NCBI GenBank assembly: GCA_951217055.1
Contig: OX578280.1
Span: forward strand, 3,968,001 to 4,032,000
DNA length: 64,000 nucleotides
Direction of reading: 5' to 3'
Origin: Gerris lacustris
Taxonomy: Eukaryota; Arthropoda; Insecta; Hemiptera; Gerridae
Shown: positions 42,311 through 53,000 of the stretch, one piece after another
Layout of the letters: the number at the start of each line of letters is the position of its first letter
Numbering within the stretch: the first letter of the stretch is position 1
Notes under the pieces: generated by a model
What the model was told of the DNA's origin: nothing
Database searches by the model: none
Seen by the model: only the letters and a program-made list of their open reading frames with translations
Translations under genes and position numbers: made by a program

Positions 42311-43825
42311 TTGAACTACACTTCTTTCATGTTACTATTTATTTTATTAGTTTTGCAATTTATTCAATTATTCTTCCCAATAAATAAAATATTGCATAGA
42401 AATTAATAATATATGATTAGATATATATCGTCTTATTTTACATTTTAAATCACTCTGCGAATTTCCTTTTGAGTATGTGGAACTCTTAACTTCATGGATT
42501 TCATAGAAACATAATTTAAATAATATTTGTGCATTAATATAATGCTTTTTATTATGCATTGTGTGTATTATTGGTTTTAAACTAGATACAATGAGAAATA
42601 AGAAACATATTTGGTTTTTTGTACGCAAATATCTTAATTTTAATTTGTTCTGTTCAACACTATAGTGGAACTCTGGGCGCCCCTAGTTTGAAGCTGAAAC
42701 ATTGAAATCATTGGTGAATAAATACGTAGAACTATATAAAATATAAATAAACATTTGCACTTTGCAAAAAAAAAAAAACCTGCACCAGCTAATATAATCT
42801 TGGAAGTTTTAAAAGCATCTTCAGATTAATTTATTTTTCATCTTCTGTCATTTATAAAACTTTTTTCATTTGAAAAAGAAATACAAAAAACTTCTTGCGA
42901 ACAAGTCCGCAAGACAGTGAGACATTTTCATGTTTTCGCTCTTTGTAAACTACCGACATAAAATGAAATATAATTGGTAATTTAATCAAGTAATTGATAA
43001 AAGTAGATGGAAGATCATTTTTATTCTTATCTCCACAACGGCACTGTCGCGGCTTGATTACAAACTACTGAATTCAAAGGCGCCGGCCCGCATTCTACGA
43101 ATTGTTAATATGCCTTCATATTAGGTAGGCCGAGAGGGCTGAGAGTTGATGGCAACCTCTTGTACTTTCCTAACTCCCTGTCACACGTATAAATCTTTTC
43201 GACTTTCTTCAGCCCTACGAAGCACGGTAGGAGAAGGCACTACAGCTGGAGACTGGATTACAGACCTCCTATACCTTTCTAACTCCCTGTTATACTTTTC
43301 TGAGTTTTTAAGCTAAAAGTAACTTAACGTTTGTGACTTATGTTCCATAGCCTAAACATGAAAATGTCAAAAAGGGTTCTCACTAATATGTACTTGTTTA
43401 CAAATACATTTTACAGTAACTGATTGATTGTATCATTACTGCAATGCATTGACGCCACAACCAGTGTGACAAATGTTGATATGTGCACTTGCCTTGTGTT
43501 GTAGTAGATAACTTTTTCAAGCTTTATGCTTACTACTAAACATTTCATTGTTTGTGTATATTGCTCATTTTATTAATATATAGTAAGCAATTACTTTTTT
43601 AGCCGAATCCATTAAAATATATCAAATTTATATTTTCCTTATATTTTATAGAAAAAAAAAATCTCTAAGGTGTAGATTTTTATACAAATGTATGTATGTC
43701 TATACCAACCTTAAACTAAACAAAAATATATCTTAGTTGTTATTGCCATAGAGGGTGGTCACACATTCCTCTCTTTAGGAGTATGATTATAAAATAAAAT
43801 GAAAAAGTTTTTTTAAAAAGTCCTT
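42311..43825. other. intron, no gene seen
   Basis: AT-rich, with a repeated TTTCCTAACTCCCTGT-like word at 43158 and 43277. No gene was recognised. Confidence 0.35.
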
Positions 43826-44204
43826 TATTTGTTCTTTGATAATAAGGATAATAATTCTTTATTTAAATTTGCTCTCACAATTTTGTTACTTTTACAGATG
43901 TATGCCCAATTCACAGTTGTTAATAGTTAACACATTTCTCAAAAGGAAATTCGCTTTATATTTGTTTACAATTTGTACGAAAATAGTCGTAATGTAATTA
44001 ATGTTGTAACTATTTCTTATTTAAAATATTTAGTTTTGCTCAATAATAATCTTGGAGCACTTTGCATTTGCTGTTAATAATCATAATTATAACGAAATGC
44101 CCGTAGAAATATCATGGCGAATGATCTGATTGCATGATTTGAATCTACCTATGGCTGATCGGGGTGATATCAGCAGTCAATAAATGGAGCATTGTTATTT
44201 TTAT
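43826..44204 (+). repeat. 379-bp direct repeat, left copy
   Basis: I see no mismatch between this segment and 45268-45646. It begins TATTTGTTCTTTGATAATAA and ends CATTGTTATTTTTAT. It has no coding frame, and its ends are not TG...CA, so LTR status is not supported. The copies are offset by 1442 bases. Confidence 0.9.
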
Positions 44205-44257
44205 TGATCATATCTCTATAGTCTAATCCATGATTGGAAATATAGTGAAAATAATTT

Positions 44258-44367
<110 letters not shown>

Positions 44368-44988
44368 CACTGTCTAAAGCTTCAAGTTATCTTTTATCAA
44401 AGAATTTTCCTTCTACCTATATTCTTAGTTGTAGAGATGTGAAAATTACTTCTATGAGAAAATGAAACATGTTTTTCGTGGCCGGGAAAGAAGCAATCTT
44501 GTGGATTGTCTCATTCACGATTATTATTTCATTTCATTTAATCACTGCATGGAATAATATTTTCACATATTCGCTTGATTTTCTTAATTACCATGATTGT
44601 GTTTCATGAATGGATCACTCATTAATAGCTTTTGTTTGTAGGTAGGCTTGAAGCCTGAGCTTTATTACTTAGGGAGTAACTAAGTTTCTTCATTAGATTT
44701 CCTTGGTCATTGTAATAAATTAGATCTTTACGAGTGAGTATTAAATCTTAGAAGATGTAAAGGCCGACCATGATGATCAGTACAAGGAATCAGTCGTAAT
44801 CTCATTTCTTTGATAACTCTAGCTTTGTTGGATTCTTATATGTCACCCTGCATTTGAAGAAATTCCCTTATTGTCACATTTATTCTTCTTTTACCTTGCT
44901 TGGAGTTCAACCATAAAATTGGTAATTCCTTTTACAAATACTTTTAAACATGGAAAATGTTATTCTCAAACTGTGTTCAGGAATCTAA

Positions 44989-45254
44989 TGCCTAGTCCAC
45001 ACCAGTAGACACGTTGCGCAACGTGTCTATAGACGTCTTCTGAGACCGTCTATTGTCTAGGTCTAGGCGTTGCGTTGCGCAACATGCCTAACGTTGCACC
45101 GTTACCATTTAGAATGGAAAACCATAGACATGTGATTTTTGGTCTAGCAACAAGACCGTAGACGCCGTTTGTCTAGCCGATGTCTATAGACAAATCGCTA
45201 GACATGTCTCTGAGACCAAAATCGCGCAACATGTCTACTAGTGTGGACAAGGCT
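44989..45254. mobile_element. Harbinger-like hairpin MITE, TAA target
   Basis: TGCCTAGTCCACACCAGTAG and the inverse CTACTAGTGTGGACAAGGCT are the termini, flanked by TAA on both sides (44986-44988, 45255-45257). A 3-bp TWA duplication is typical of PIF/Harbinger. The interior is an array of GTCTATAGAC / GTCTAG / GTTGCGCAAC words in both orientations. Confidence 0.65.
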
Positions 45255-45267
45255 TAAGAACAACATG

Positions 45268-45646
45268 TATTTGTTCTTTGATAATAAGGATAATAATTCT
45301 TTATTTAAATTTGCTCTCACAATTTTGTTACTTTTACAGATGTATGCCCAATTCACAGTTGTTAATAGTTAACACATTTCTCAAAAGGAAATTCGCTTTA
45401 TATTTGTTTACAATTTGTACGAAAATAGTCGTAATGTAATTAATGTTGTAACTATTTCTTATTTAAAATATTTAGTTTTGCTCAATAATAATCTTGGAGC
45501 ACTTTGCATTTGCTGTTAATAATCATAATTATAACGAAATGCCCGTAGAAATATCATGGCGAATGATCTGATTGCATGATTTGAATCTACCTATGGCTGA
45601 TCGGGGTGATATCAGCAGTCAATAAATGGAGCATTGTTATTTTTAT
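45268..45646 (+). repeat. 379-bp direct repeat, right copy
   Basis: Same sequence as 43826-44204. It starts about 10 bases after the end of the Harbinger-like hairpin at 45254 and ends before a CACCACCAAATACC stretch. Confidence 0.9.
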
Positions 45647-46066
45647 ACCACCACCAAATACCAAATACCACTTTTGAGGACTGTCTTAACAGCTAATTTA
45701 CGAATAGGGGATAGTGTGCAAAAATGTGTCTGATTAACATCAAGCTAGAATTTTGTATACAAGTTAATCTTTTGTTGACTTATAACATTATATTGTTGGC
45801 TAAATTCATCTTCGGGTCATAGCTTGGCAATAGGCAATTTGAAAAAAACAAACCGGTGTAAAGCGGCCATGTTACCACCCATTATGGTTGACAATGTGAT
45901 TTTCATGGTCCTCAGTACAAAATTAGTTAGTAGACCAAAAAACAAGTTGATGTGATTTTGTCTCTTGATAGGTGGCCACTTTGATTTTGAGTATTACAGT
46001 AGAGCGTCGATTATCCGAATGTCAGTTATCCAAACGTTCAATTATCCGAACTGGCTTCATGTAGGG

Positions 46067-46107
<41 letters not shown>

Positions 46108-46392
46108 ACTAAATTAATTCCTAGTAAGAGCGGTGTTAGCTGTACAAAGGGATACCAGATTTCGATGAATTCAGTTTGACGGAGCCGAGACATTAACATT
46201 TGTTTACTAAGAGCTAACTTTTGTTTGTCTATGTAATTTGTGGAATCATTTGCAGCAATTTTCAACTTAACACCTTTCCATTCTGTCGGTCGGTTAAGTC
46301 AATGCTCACAGTTTCAAATCATTCATTGTGAGGTATACATTGAATTGGTCAGATATTTTACTTTAAACTTACAACATATCGACAAAAAGGAA

Positions 46393-46783
46393 ATGAACAA
46401 TGCTTTCATTAAAGATGAAATGGAAATTATTTCACGGCTGAAGAAAGGTGAAACGGGTCAGGAATTAGCTATCAAGTTCGGTGTTGGTAAATCTACGATT
46501 ACAGGAATAAAAAATAATTCTGATTCAATAAAACTATGAAAAAAAACGAAATCCGAATTGTTGGATGATGCTTGCATTCACTTGGTTTTTGCAAAAACGG
46601 GCCTCTGGACAGCCCATATCTGGGCCCATATTGTGTGAAAAAGCAGTGGAATTAAACATGAAGCTTGGTGGTGACTCTTTATTCATCCCCAGTTCTGGTT
46701 GGCTAAAAAATTTCAAATTACATGGGATTCGGCAAATTGAGATTCATGAGACGAGTATTGCAACTTTCTTTATGCCAAATTAA
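46393..46783 (+). pseudogene. CENP-B-type transposase N-terminus, frameshifted
   Basis: Frame one: KDEMEIISRLKKGETGQELA, I-K-F-G-V-G-K-S-T-I-T-G-I-K, the first helix-turn-helix of pogo/Tigger/jerky proteins. After a stop, frame two: WFLQKRASGQPISGPILCEK, AVELNMKLGGDSLFIPSSG and W-L-K-N-F-K, the CENP-B-type second helix-turn-helix. It breaks off before the DDE catalytic domain. Its position inside matching TIRs shows that the surrounding element derives from an autonomous copy. Confidence 0.75.
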
Positions 46784-46808
46784 TATTAGGTGATACAACT
46801 TATTTTTT

Positions 46809-47340
46809 ACTTTCTCATATAAAGAGAAAGTATTGTGATGGCGCGAAAATTCGATTTTGAGATTTTGATGGATTTACACGTTTTGAGGTCCCCTGAGTCC
46901 AAAAAAGTGGTTTTTAAAAAAATGTCTGTCTGTCTGTCGTCTGTGCAGACGCCTGGAGCCTAAACTACTGGGCCGATTTTGACGAAATTTGGCATACATG
47001 TTCAGAAAAATCATACCCCGAGGCGAAATCGAGAAATTAATTTTAGCTCTAAATTTGGGGGCGCTACCCCCCAAAAACTCTAAATAAACATGAAAAACAA
47101 TTATTTCTCAAAAACGGTTCCGACGATTTTGATTAAAATATTCTAAAATGTAGTCCATTTGAATACGAATCCAACGATATAAGCCGTTTTCCCGGGAAAA
47201 ATCTAGTTCCTGAGAAATTAGCTTAAAACGCGGATGGAGAGAGCCCGGGTTCATTAAAGCCGGGTTATTTAAATGTACATTTGAAAACTAATAAGTGGAA
47301 ACACTGGGCTAAGTAATTATGAACTCATATATGAGAAAGT
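46809..47340. mobile_element. repeat with ACTTTCTCATAT termini
   Basis: ACTTTCTCATAT (46809-46820) and ATATGAGAAAGT (47329-47340) are perfect inverses. The interior has TCTGTCTGTCTGTC, GGGCCGATTTTGACGAAATT and GGGGGCGCTACCCCCC. It is nested in the pogo/Tigger element. A fragment of the same family is at 40496-40620. Confidence 0.65.
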
Positions 47341-47738
47341 TTGTCTGAGTTGTCTCGGACTATGTAGTACTCGTTCACTATGTAGTACAAGATAAATAAA
47401 AGAAAGATGCTTGTTGCATGAACGTGGTTGGTTATTTTTACATCTTCCCTTTTAATTTTTAAATTTTTTTAGTGAATTCTGATTATCCAAATTTTTAATT
47501 ATCCGAACCACCCCAAAAAACATTAGTTCGGATAATCGACGCTCTACTGTATTTGAATAACTAACCTAACGTGATAAACTCACATTAACTTGATATTTGG
47601 TCTACTCACTAATTTTGTACTAAGGATCATGAAAATTACACTATCCACTATAATTGGCCTGACATGGCTGCTCTCCACCGGTTTGTTTTTTTAATACTGC
47701 CTATTGCCAAGCTATGTCCCGCAAACGAACTTAGCCGG

Positions 47739-48070
47739 GTACTTATTTACTTGGATACATACCAATATGTATGTACCCAAGTAAATAAGGTGCCATAGGG
47801 AAAGAGTTTACCTGAGTACATACCATTAATTTATTGAAAAATATGGGGAAATAAAATATAATAAATTAATAGACAAACTTAATGGGGATGTTGAAAAGCA
47901 CTGGGGCTTTTGTATGGGGTTAAGAAGGGGGAAGAAAAGAAAAGAAGAAAGGATGTACCCAAGTAAATAAGGCGTAATAGGGGTAAAAGTTTAGTTGGGT
48001 ACATACCCTAGGTATGTACCCAAGTAAATAAGGTGCTATAGGGCAGGAGTTTAGTTGGGTACATACCCAT
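47739..48070. repeat. array of palindromic GTATGTACCCAAGTAAATAAGG units
   Basis: Three units of about 60 bases start GTATGTACCCAAGTAAATAA (47770, about 47951, 48011). The body reads GGTGCTATAGGG...AGTTTAGTTGGG and each unit ends in TACATACC, the inverse of its start. A partial leading unit lies at 47739-47764. An unrelated 120-base spacer separates the first and second units. Confidence 0.7.
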
Positions 48071-48079
48071 GTCAAGTTT

Positions 48080-48084
<5 letters not shown>

Positions 48085-48153
<69 letters not shown>
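48085..48153. repeat. (TA)n microsatellite
   Basis: About 68 bases of uninterrupted TA dinucleotides within the invaded foldback arm. Confidence 0.95.
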
Positions 48154-48156
<3 letters not shown>

Positions 48157-48262
48157 TTTATATATATTAATTTAAAAAGTATTGACAGATTTACTTATCC
48201 ACAAAATTGTAGCTTGATATTAGTCAGAAACATTTTTGCATTCTATCTCCTGGACTAAATAG

Positions 48263-49083
48263 CCCAGGCAAATTAGACCAAAAAAAGGCCGTGCTTCCCG
48301 AAAAATCGTCCAAAGCTGGAAAGTGTTTTAATACCTTCTGGGGGTCCCAAATAAGAGTCCTGTGTGTTTGCGACGGATTCTGACTGCTGCTTAAGTTTTG
48401 ATAGTCAATAAACAACGAAATGTTCGCACTTTTTTCAGTGTTTCGCTTATAACTCCTAAACGACACATTCTACAGAAAATATTAATCCTAGCTTATTTAC
48501 TAAGTATTAAATTCTGCGTCGAATGGTTTTTTATTTCGTCAAAATCAGCCAAGCCGTTTAGCCGCAATCGGTTTTTAAAGTTGGGCTTATTTTACCAACT
48601 TGTCAAAAAAGTTGATTCTTTGTTTAGTTTTTCGCTTACAACTCCTAAACAACGCATCCTACAGAAAATGTTACTCCTAGTTTCTTTAATAAGTATCAAA
48701 TTTAGCGTCGAATGGTTTTTAGTTCGGGGCAGCCGTTTAGCCGCAATTGATTTCTGAAGTTGGGCCACTTATACCAAACTCATGTGGCCTCACGAGGGCA
48801 TTCACGTGAAACAAGCCTTGGAAGATGCAGATTGATTGTGAGCACAGCAATGGAGAGGTCTATAGAGGGAGGCAATGTTTTCATAGTGGGAGAGGACACC
48901 AATCTGTTGGTCATGCTTACGTTTCATGTTGCTGTCTTTTAAGAGCCCATCTCCAACGTATTCCTCATCAAACACGGGAAGCAGAACCAGCAAACTGTCG
49001 TTTACAGTCCAAGCAATTGCCGGGTACCTGAAGACATGAGGAAGCATGCCCTGTTTCTCCATGCCTTCACGGGGTGCGATACC
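48263..49083 (+). repeat. left arm of a 2.9-kb palindrome
   Basis: This arm is the reverse complement of 50368-51187 with a low mismatch rate. Examples: GGGGGTCCCAAATAAGAGTC / GACTCTTATTTGGGACCCCC and GGCATTCACGTGAAACAAGC / its inverse. Within the arm a unit of about 170 bases containing CGCTTATAACTCCTAAACGA is repeated twice (48440, 48630). The last 340 bases encode a broken copy of the nuclease-like region of the protein on the right arm. Confidence 0.85.
48770..49083 (+). pseudogene. duplicate nuclease-like (PIN/FEN-type) coding segment
   Basis: The frame reads GHSRETSLGRCRLIVSTAME, R-S-I-E-G-G-N-V-F-I-V, GEDTNLLVMLTFHVAVF, stop, then EPISNVFLIKHGKQNQQTVV and RKHALFLHAFTGCDT. I recognise (G/V)-x-D-T-D-L-L-V-(M/L)-L and L-F-L-H-A-F-T-G-C-D-T-T from large unclassified invertebrate proteins with a PIN/FEN-like nuclease fold; that assignment is from memory. 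It is an inverse duplicate of the right-arm copy and has a stop in the same place (after V-A-V-F). Confidence 0.5.
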
Positions 49084-49207
49084 CCTCCCTCTCTAGTGTG
49101 GGGGGGGGGGGGGGGCATAACCCCCTTTGAATTTTTGAAGTCTAATCCTTATTTTTATTAAATATTAATTAACTTAAGGCTTCCGCGGGTTGACTCGTAA
49201 TGAATTA

Positions 49208-49429
49208 CTTGGTTTTCCGGTTAAATCCGCGTCACGGAGGGTTTGGAGTCCTTGGTTTCACTTCCACTGCTGGAAGCATCTTCAGGGGTGTGGTGCATCG
49301 TGTGGTATATCCTGTGTTTGCTTCGAGTAAACATCACGATGCACCACACCCCTGAAGATGCTTCCAGCAGTTGAAGCGAAACATAGGACTCCAAACCCTT
49401 CGTGACGCGGATTTCACAGGAAATCCAAG
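49208..49429. repeat. palindromic Penelope-like terminus
   Basis: CTTGGTTTTCCGGTTAAATC and the inverse GATTTCACAGGAAATCCAAG bound a palindrome. Its arms each contain the CTGAAGAT-GCTTCC-GAAGC hairpin (49254-49285 minus; 49352-49382 plus, which retains GAAAC). It lies in the spacer of the large palindrome. Same family as 26129 and 38755. Confidence 0.6.
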
Positions 49430-49703
49430 TTATTCGTTAAATATTAATTGTTCTGTGGTTTCTGAAATTCTAGGACGTAACCCCCCCCCCCCCCCCCCTC
49501 CTCCTCCTATTGGAGACGCACCTAGACACTCCAAATTTTTGTTATGTGATTTGAAAATATAAGAAGCCATAATAATGAATAATGTTTTATTGAAGGTAAC
49601 AAAAATGTGTACATGTAAACGATAACGGTATTTTAATTGTGTACATGAAAGATGTAGTAGTTGTGTACATGAAAAATCATAATATGAAATATGTACAAGG
49701 TAC

Positions 49704-50760
49704 TCATGTTGGCGATTTCTTTGGCCGTTTAGGAGAAGACGGTAGCTCTTCGCCGATCATGTCATCTAGCTCCTCATCCTCGGAATCTTGAGAATGAGGA
49801 TTCTTTTCTTGCTCTCCTTCGATGATATCAATCTCCTCGTCACACTGGGTGGCATCCAGTATAACATCCTTGTCTTCAGAGATGGAATTGAGGCATGCGT
49901 GCCCTTTGCAGGTTATGCAGATGGGGGTGCATTTTATCCCTGCCTTCCTACAAGAGCAAGCTGCTTTGCACCCTTTTTTACATGTCCACGATATGGAGTT
50001 GAGGAGTTCTTGAGGGGCCGGTGGATCAGTCGTGGTGATGGGAGTTAACCCATTGGTGGTTATTTTCCATCCCCATCTCTCTGGATCTAGTACATTACTC
50101 CTCCATACCTGCAGCTGTAAATAAGCTCTGAAAGAGTGCTGGCGAGCAGCCGCTTCTGTTAGAGGCAAGGACGCAAAGTCGAAATTCTTTTTTGAAAGCG
50201 ACCTCTGGAAGAGGTCAAACCTCACTTAATTAAGGGACTTGCTGCTGCCACCCGTGTACTAGGATTTTATGAAGTGAACGCCAGCCTCTGCAACTTGATC
50301 AGGAGTTTTGGTCTGCCATGAATTTCTTGATTAATTTTAATTTCCCCTGGCAGAAAAATGAGGATGTGGTATCGCACCCCGTGAAGGCATGGAGAAACAG
50401 GGCATGCTTCCTCATGTCTTCAGGCACCCGGCAATTGCTTAGACTCTAAACGACAGTTTGCTGGTTCTGCTTCCCGTGTTTGATGAGGAATACGTTGGAG
50501 CTGGGCTCTTAAAAGACAGCAACATGAAACGTAAGCATGACCAACAGATTGGTGTCCTCTCCCACTATGAAAACATTGCCTCCCTCTATAGACCTCTCCA
50601 TTGCTGTGCTCACAATCAATCTGCATCTTCCAAGGCTTGTTTCACGTGAATGCCCTCGTGAGGCCACATGAGTTTGGTATAAATGGCCCAACTTTAGAAA
50701 TAAATTGCGGCTAAACGGCTGGTTTGATTTTGACGGACTAAAAACCATTCGACACTAAAT
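49704..50760 (-). pseudogene. decayed element protein: nuclease-like region plus CXC cysteine cluster
   Basis: Reading the minus strand from 50760 down: G-E-D-T-N-L-L-V-M-L-T, a stop, L-F-L-H-A-F-T-G-C-D-T-T-S-S-F-F-C-Q-G-K, further stops, then an intact 173-codon stretch (50225-49704). That stretch has LPLTEAAARQHSFRAYLQLQ, V-W-R-S-N-V-L-D-P-E-R-W-G-W, and the cluster C-K-K-G-C-K-A-A-C-S-C-R-K-A-G-I-K-C-x-x-x-C-x-x-C-x-x-x-x-C. It ends in an acidic tail and PKRPKK. The cysteine spacing resembles CXC/tesmin-type DNA-binding motifs. I know this domain pair from multicopy unclassified invertebrate proteins, probably of mobile origin; the exact family is unknown to me. Several stops make it a pseudogene. 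Confidence 0.55.
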
Positions 50761-51187
50761 TTAATACTTATTAAAAAAACTAGGAGTAACATTTTCTGTA
50801 GGATGCGTTGTTTAGGAGTTGTAAGCGAAAAACTAAACAAAGAATCAACTTTTTTGCCAAGTTGGTAAAATAAGCCCAACTTTAAAAAACCGATTGTGGC
50901 TAAACGGCTGGGCTGATTTTGACGAAATAAAAAACCATTCGACGCAGAATTTAATACTTATTAAATAAGCTAAGGTTAATATTTTCTGTAGAATGTGTCG
51001 TTTAGGAGTTATAAGCGAAACACTGAAAAAAGTGCGAACATTTTGTGGTTTATTGACTCCCAAAACTTAAGCAGCAGTCAGAATCCGTCGCAAACTCACA
51101 GGACTCTTATTTGGGACCCCCAGAAGGTATTAAAACACTTTCCAGCTTTGGACGATTTTTCGGGAAGCATATGTTTAATTTGCCTGT
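50368..51187 (-). repeat. right arm of a 2.9-kb palindrome
   Basis: Reverse complement of 48263-49083, including the two-copy tandem of the CTCCTAAACGACACATTCTA-type unit and the nuclease-like coding. The right arm is continuous with the rest of the minus-strand gene (49704-50367), so it is the parental copy. The left arm is an inverted partial duplicate. Confidence 0.85.
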
Positions 51188-52045
51188 GCTAAAATAGGTT
51201 TTGACAAATATTTTATTTCAAATAAATATTTAAATTCAAGATCAATTTTTACCGAAAATCCTCAATTATGAGAGTTATTTCCTTCAAAATTGAAATTTAG
51301 GATCAGCAGCCTCCTTAAGGAATAGTTTCTAACCACAGCTACAAATGTATCACCTTGCATCAAAATTGATTGACATCATCTATCTCATTAGTTGGTTAAC
51401 ATTCATTCATTTAATTTGATTTAATTAATTAACAAAAGTTGTTTTATGGTTGTGTATTGATTATAATTTTGTAGATATGTTATTTTTACTTATTATCGAT
51501 TCCAAGTAATGATTAACTTGTTTTAGGTCGTAAACTGTATATTTGTTTGACGTAGAGTTTTAGCTGTAAATTATGCTTATTTTAAAAACATATTTTAGTA
51601 TCAGTTCTAATACTAATTTTTTTTTTTTTCTCAAATTAAATAAAATAGTATTTGTTTTGTTTTTTTAATTTTTCCGTAGACATTAGACATTTTGCTTTTT
51701 ATTATTTAGTTTTAAAATAGAAAATTTATAAAATTATTTGTTCTTATAAAATTGTATTTTCAGGTTTTATTGATGTTGATAAAAGTTATTATTTCAAGAG
51801 ACCACACGATACATTGTCATAACTTTTTTATTTATTAATTAGATAAGATAACTTTGATACTTTTATTATTATTATTATTATTTTTTTTTTTTTAAATGTG
51901 GTTTTCAATCAATTTATGAGGCATTTTATTATTATTTGTTGAAAAAAAAAAAAAAAAAAATTACACTGGTCCGGATTTGACAACTTTTTTCTTCGTTGAT
52001 TTTCTAGGATATTTTATTAGTGAATTCAACATCATTCACTTATAC
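51188..52045. other. intron, no gene seen
   Basis: AT-rich, with long A and T tracts near 51610, 51880 and 51943-51961. Confidence 0.4.
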
Positions 52046-53000
52046 GGGTGATTCTAATTTAAAGTGCAATTTTCATGTCCTAGATGAATAAGTGGAGCGT
52101 TTTTCACATAATTGACAGGATTTTTCTTCATGGTAACTCAGTTAAGCTTAGAGAACTACAACCAAGCAAAAAAATAATGCGCCGCTTAATTTTAACCGCT
52201 ACAAAAATTTTCAAAAGGCGATTTTGTAACAACCGTGGCTGTCCTAAGACAGTTTTTCTTATTCACTTCACTCTAGCTCATACATTAATCATATTCAAAA
52301 ACTTATTGGATAATTTTGAAGTGGGGTCCTACCAGAATTAAAATATGTGTTAGTTATTAAAAATAATAAATTATTACTAAATGGAACTTCAAGTTAAAGT
52401 TTGTCCTTTAAAAAAATGTAATTACCATGACATTATATAAATGTGTCCCTACTCTGGTTGTGGCTGGGAGATTTTAAGTATGACGACGGATTTTCGCAAT
52501 GCCGCAACACTGGTTTTCTTGTAACGGTTGATAGGGGATGACCTGAACCCTTTAGTTGAGAGCTAGCGCTAATTCCGATTGTTCTTCCAGTTACGAACTC
52601 TTTTAAACGTAATTACCGTGCATGTTATTTAAGTCTATTTTCAAAGACTTTTTAGGTTAAGTTATAGTTCAGTGTTTAGGCTTTTTAGAGTGCTATTTAA
52701 TGGTGTATTAAAATTGGGTTTTTATTTTAAACTACTGACCAAAATATTTTCTTAAAGTGTGAAATGTAACAATCGTGCACGAAAAAGTGTAATTCACGTG
52801 CCTTAATTACCATGCTTTAAATAAACTTAATTACCGCCTAAAAATTTGTAAAGTTATTTCCCATCTGTCCCGCATGGTGCAATATATCTGATTAGTCCGA
52901 GAACATTCCATAATTTTTCCTGAATTTTTTTAAAAAGTCAACATTTTCAGTCTAAGTCCAATTTTAGCTTCCAAAATAGCACTTTAAATTAGAATCACCC
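52046..53000. mobile_element. TIR element, GGGTGATTCTAATTTAAAGTGC ends
   Basis: GGGTGATTCTAATTTAAAGT at 52046 and its exact inverse ending at 53000 form a terminal repeat of at least 22 bases, extending with one mismatch to about 28. The length is 955 bp. The open frame at 52084-52341 has no recognised similarity. Superfamily not determined. Confidence 0.75.

Larger units (their letters stand above)
45997..47549 (+). mobile_element. pogo/Tigger element with transposase relic
   Basis: CAGTAGAGCGTCGATTATCC and the inverse GGATAATCGACGCTCTACTG (one-base offset) form the TIR, flanked by TA at 45995-45996 and 47550-47551. Subterminal ATTATCCGAAC words occur on both sides. It includes a 37-base A tract (46067-46103), an N-terminal transposase relic and a nested repeat (46809-47340). 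Confidence 0.85.
45703..48256. mobile_element. AGTCCAGGAGATA foldback element (copy d), multiply invaded
   Basis: The left arm, from 45703 (AACATCAAGCTAGAATTTTG, CATAGCTTGGCAATAGGC), is matched by the right arm ending TCTATCTCCTGGACT at 48256. The spacer is replaced by a pogo/Tigger element (45997-47549). The right arm is split by the GTACCCAAG array and a TA microsatellite (47737-48175). Confidence 0.75.

Noticed and set aside
47739..48070. CRISPR-like repeat array
   Set aside because: Eukaryotic intron context, only three or four units, repeats and spacers not alternating, and no cas genes.
52084..52341. 85-codon frame inside the GGGTGATTC element, considered as a transposase
   Set aside because: No catalytic or DNA-binding motif is visible.
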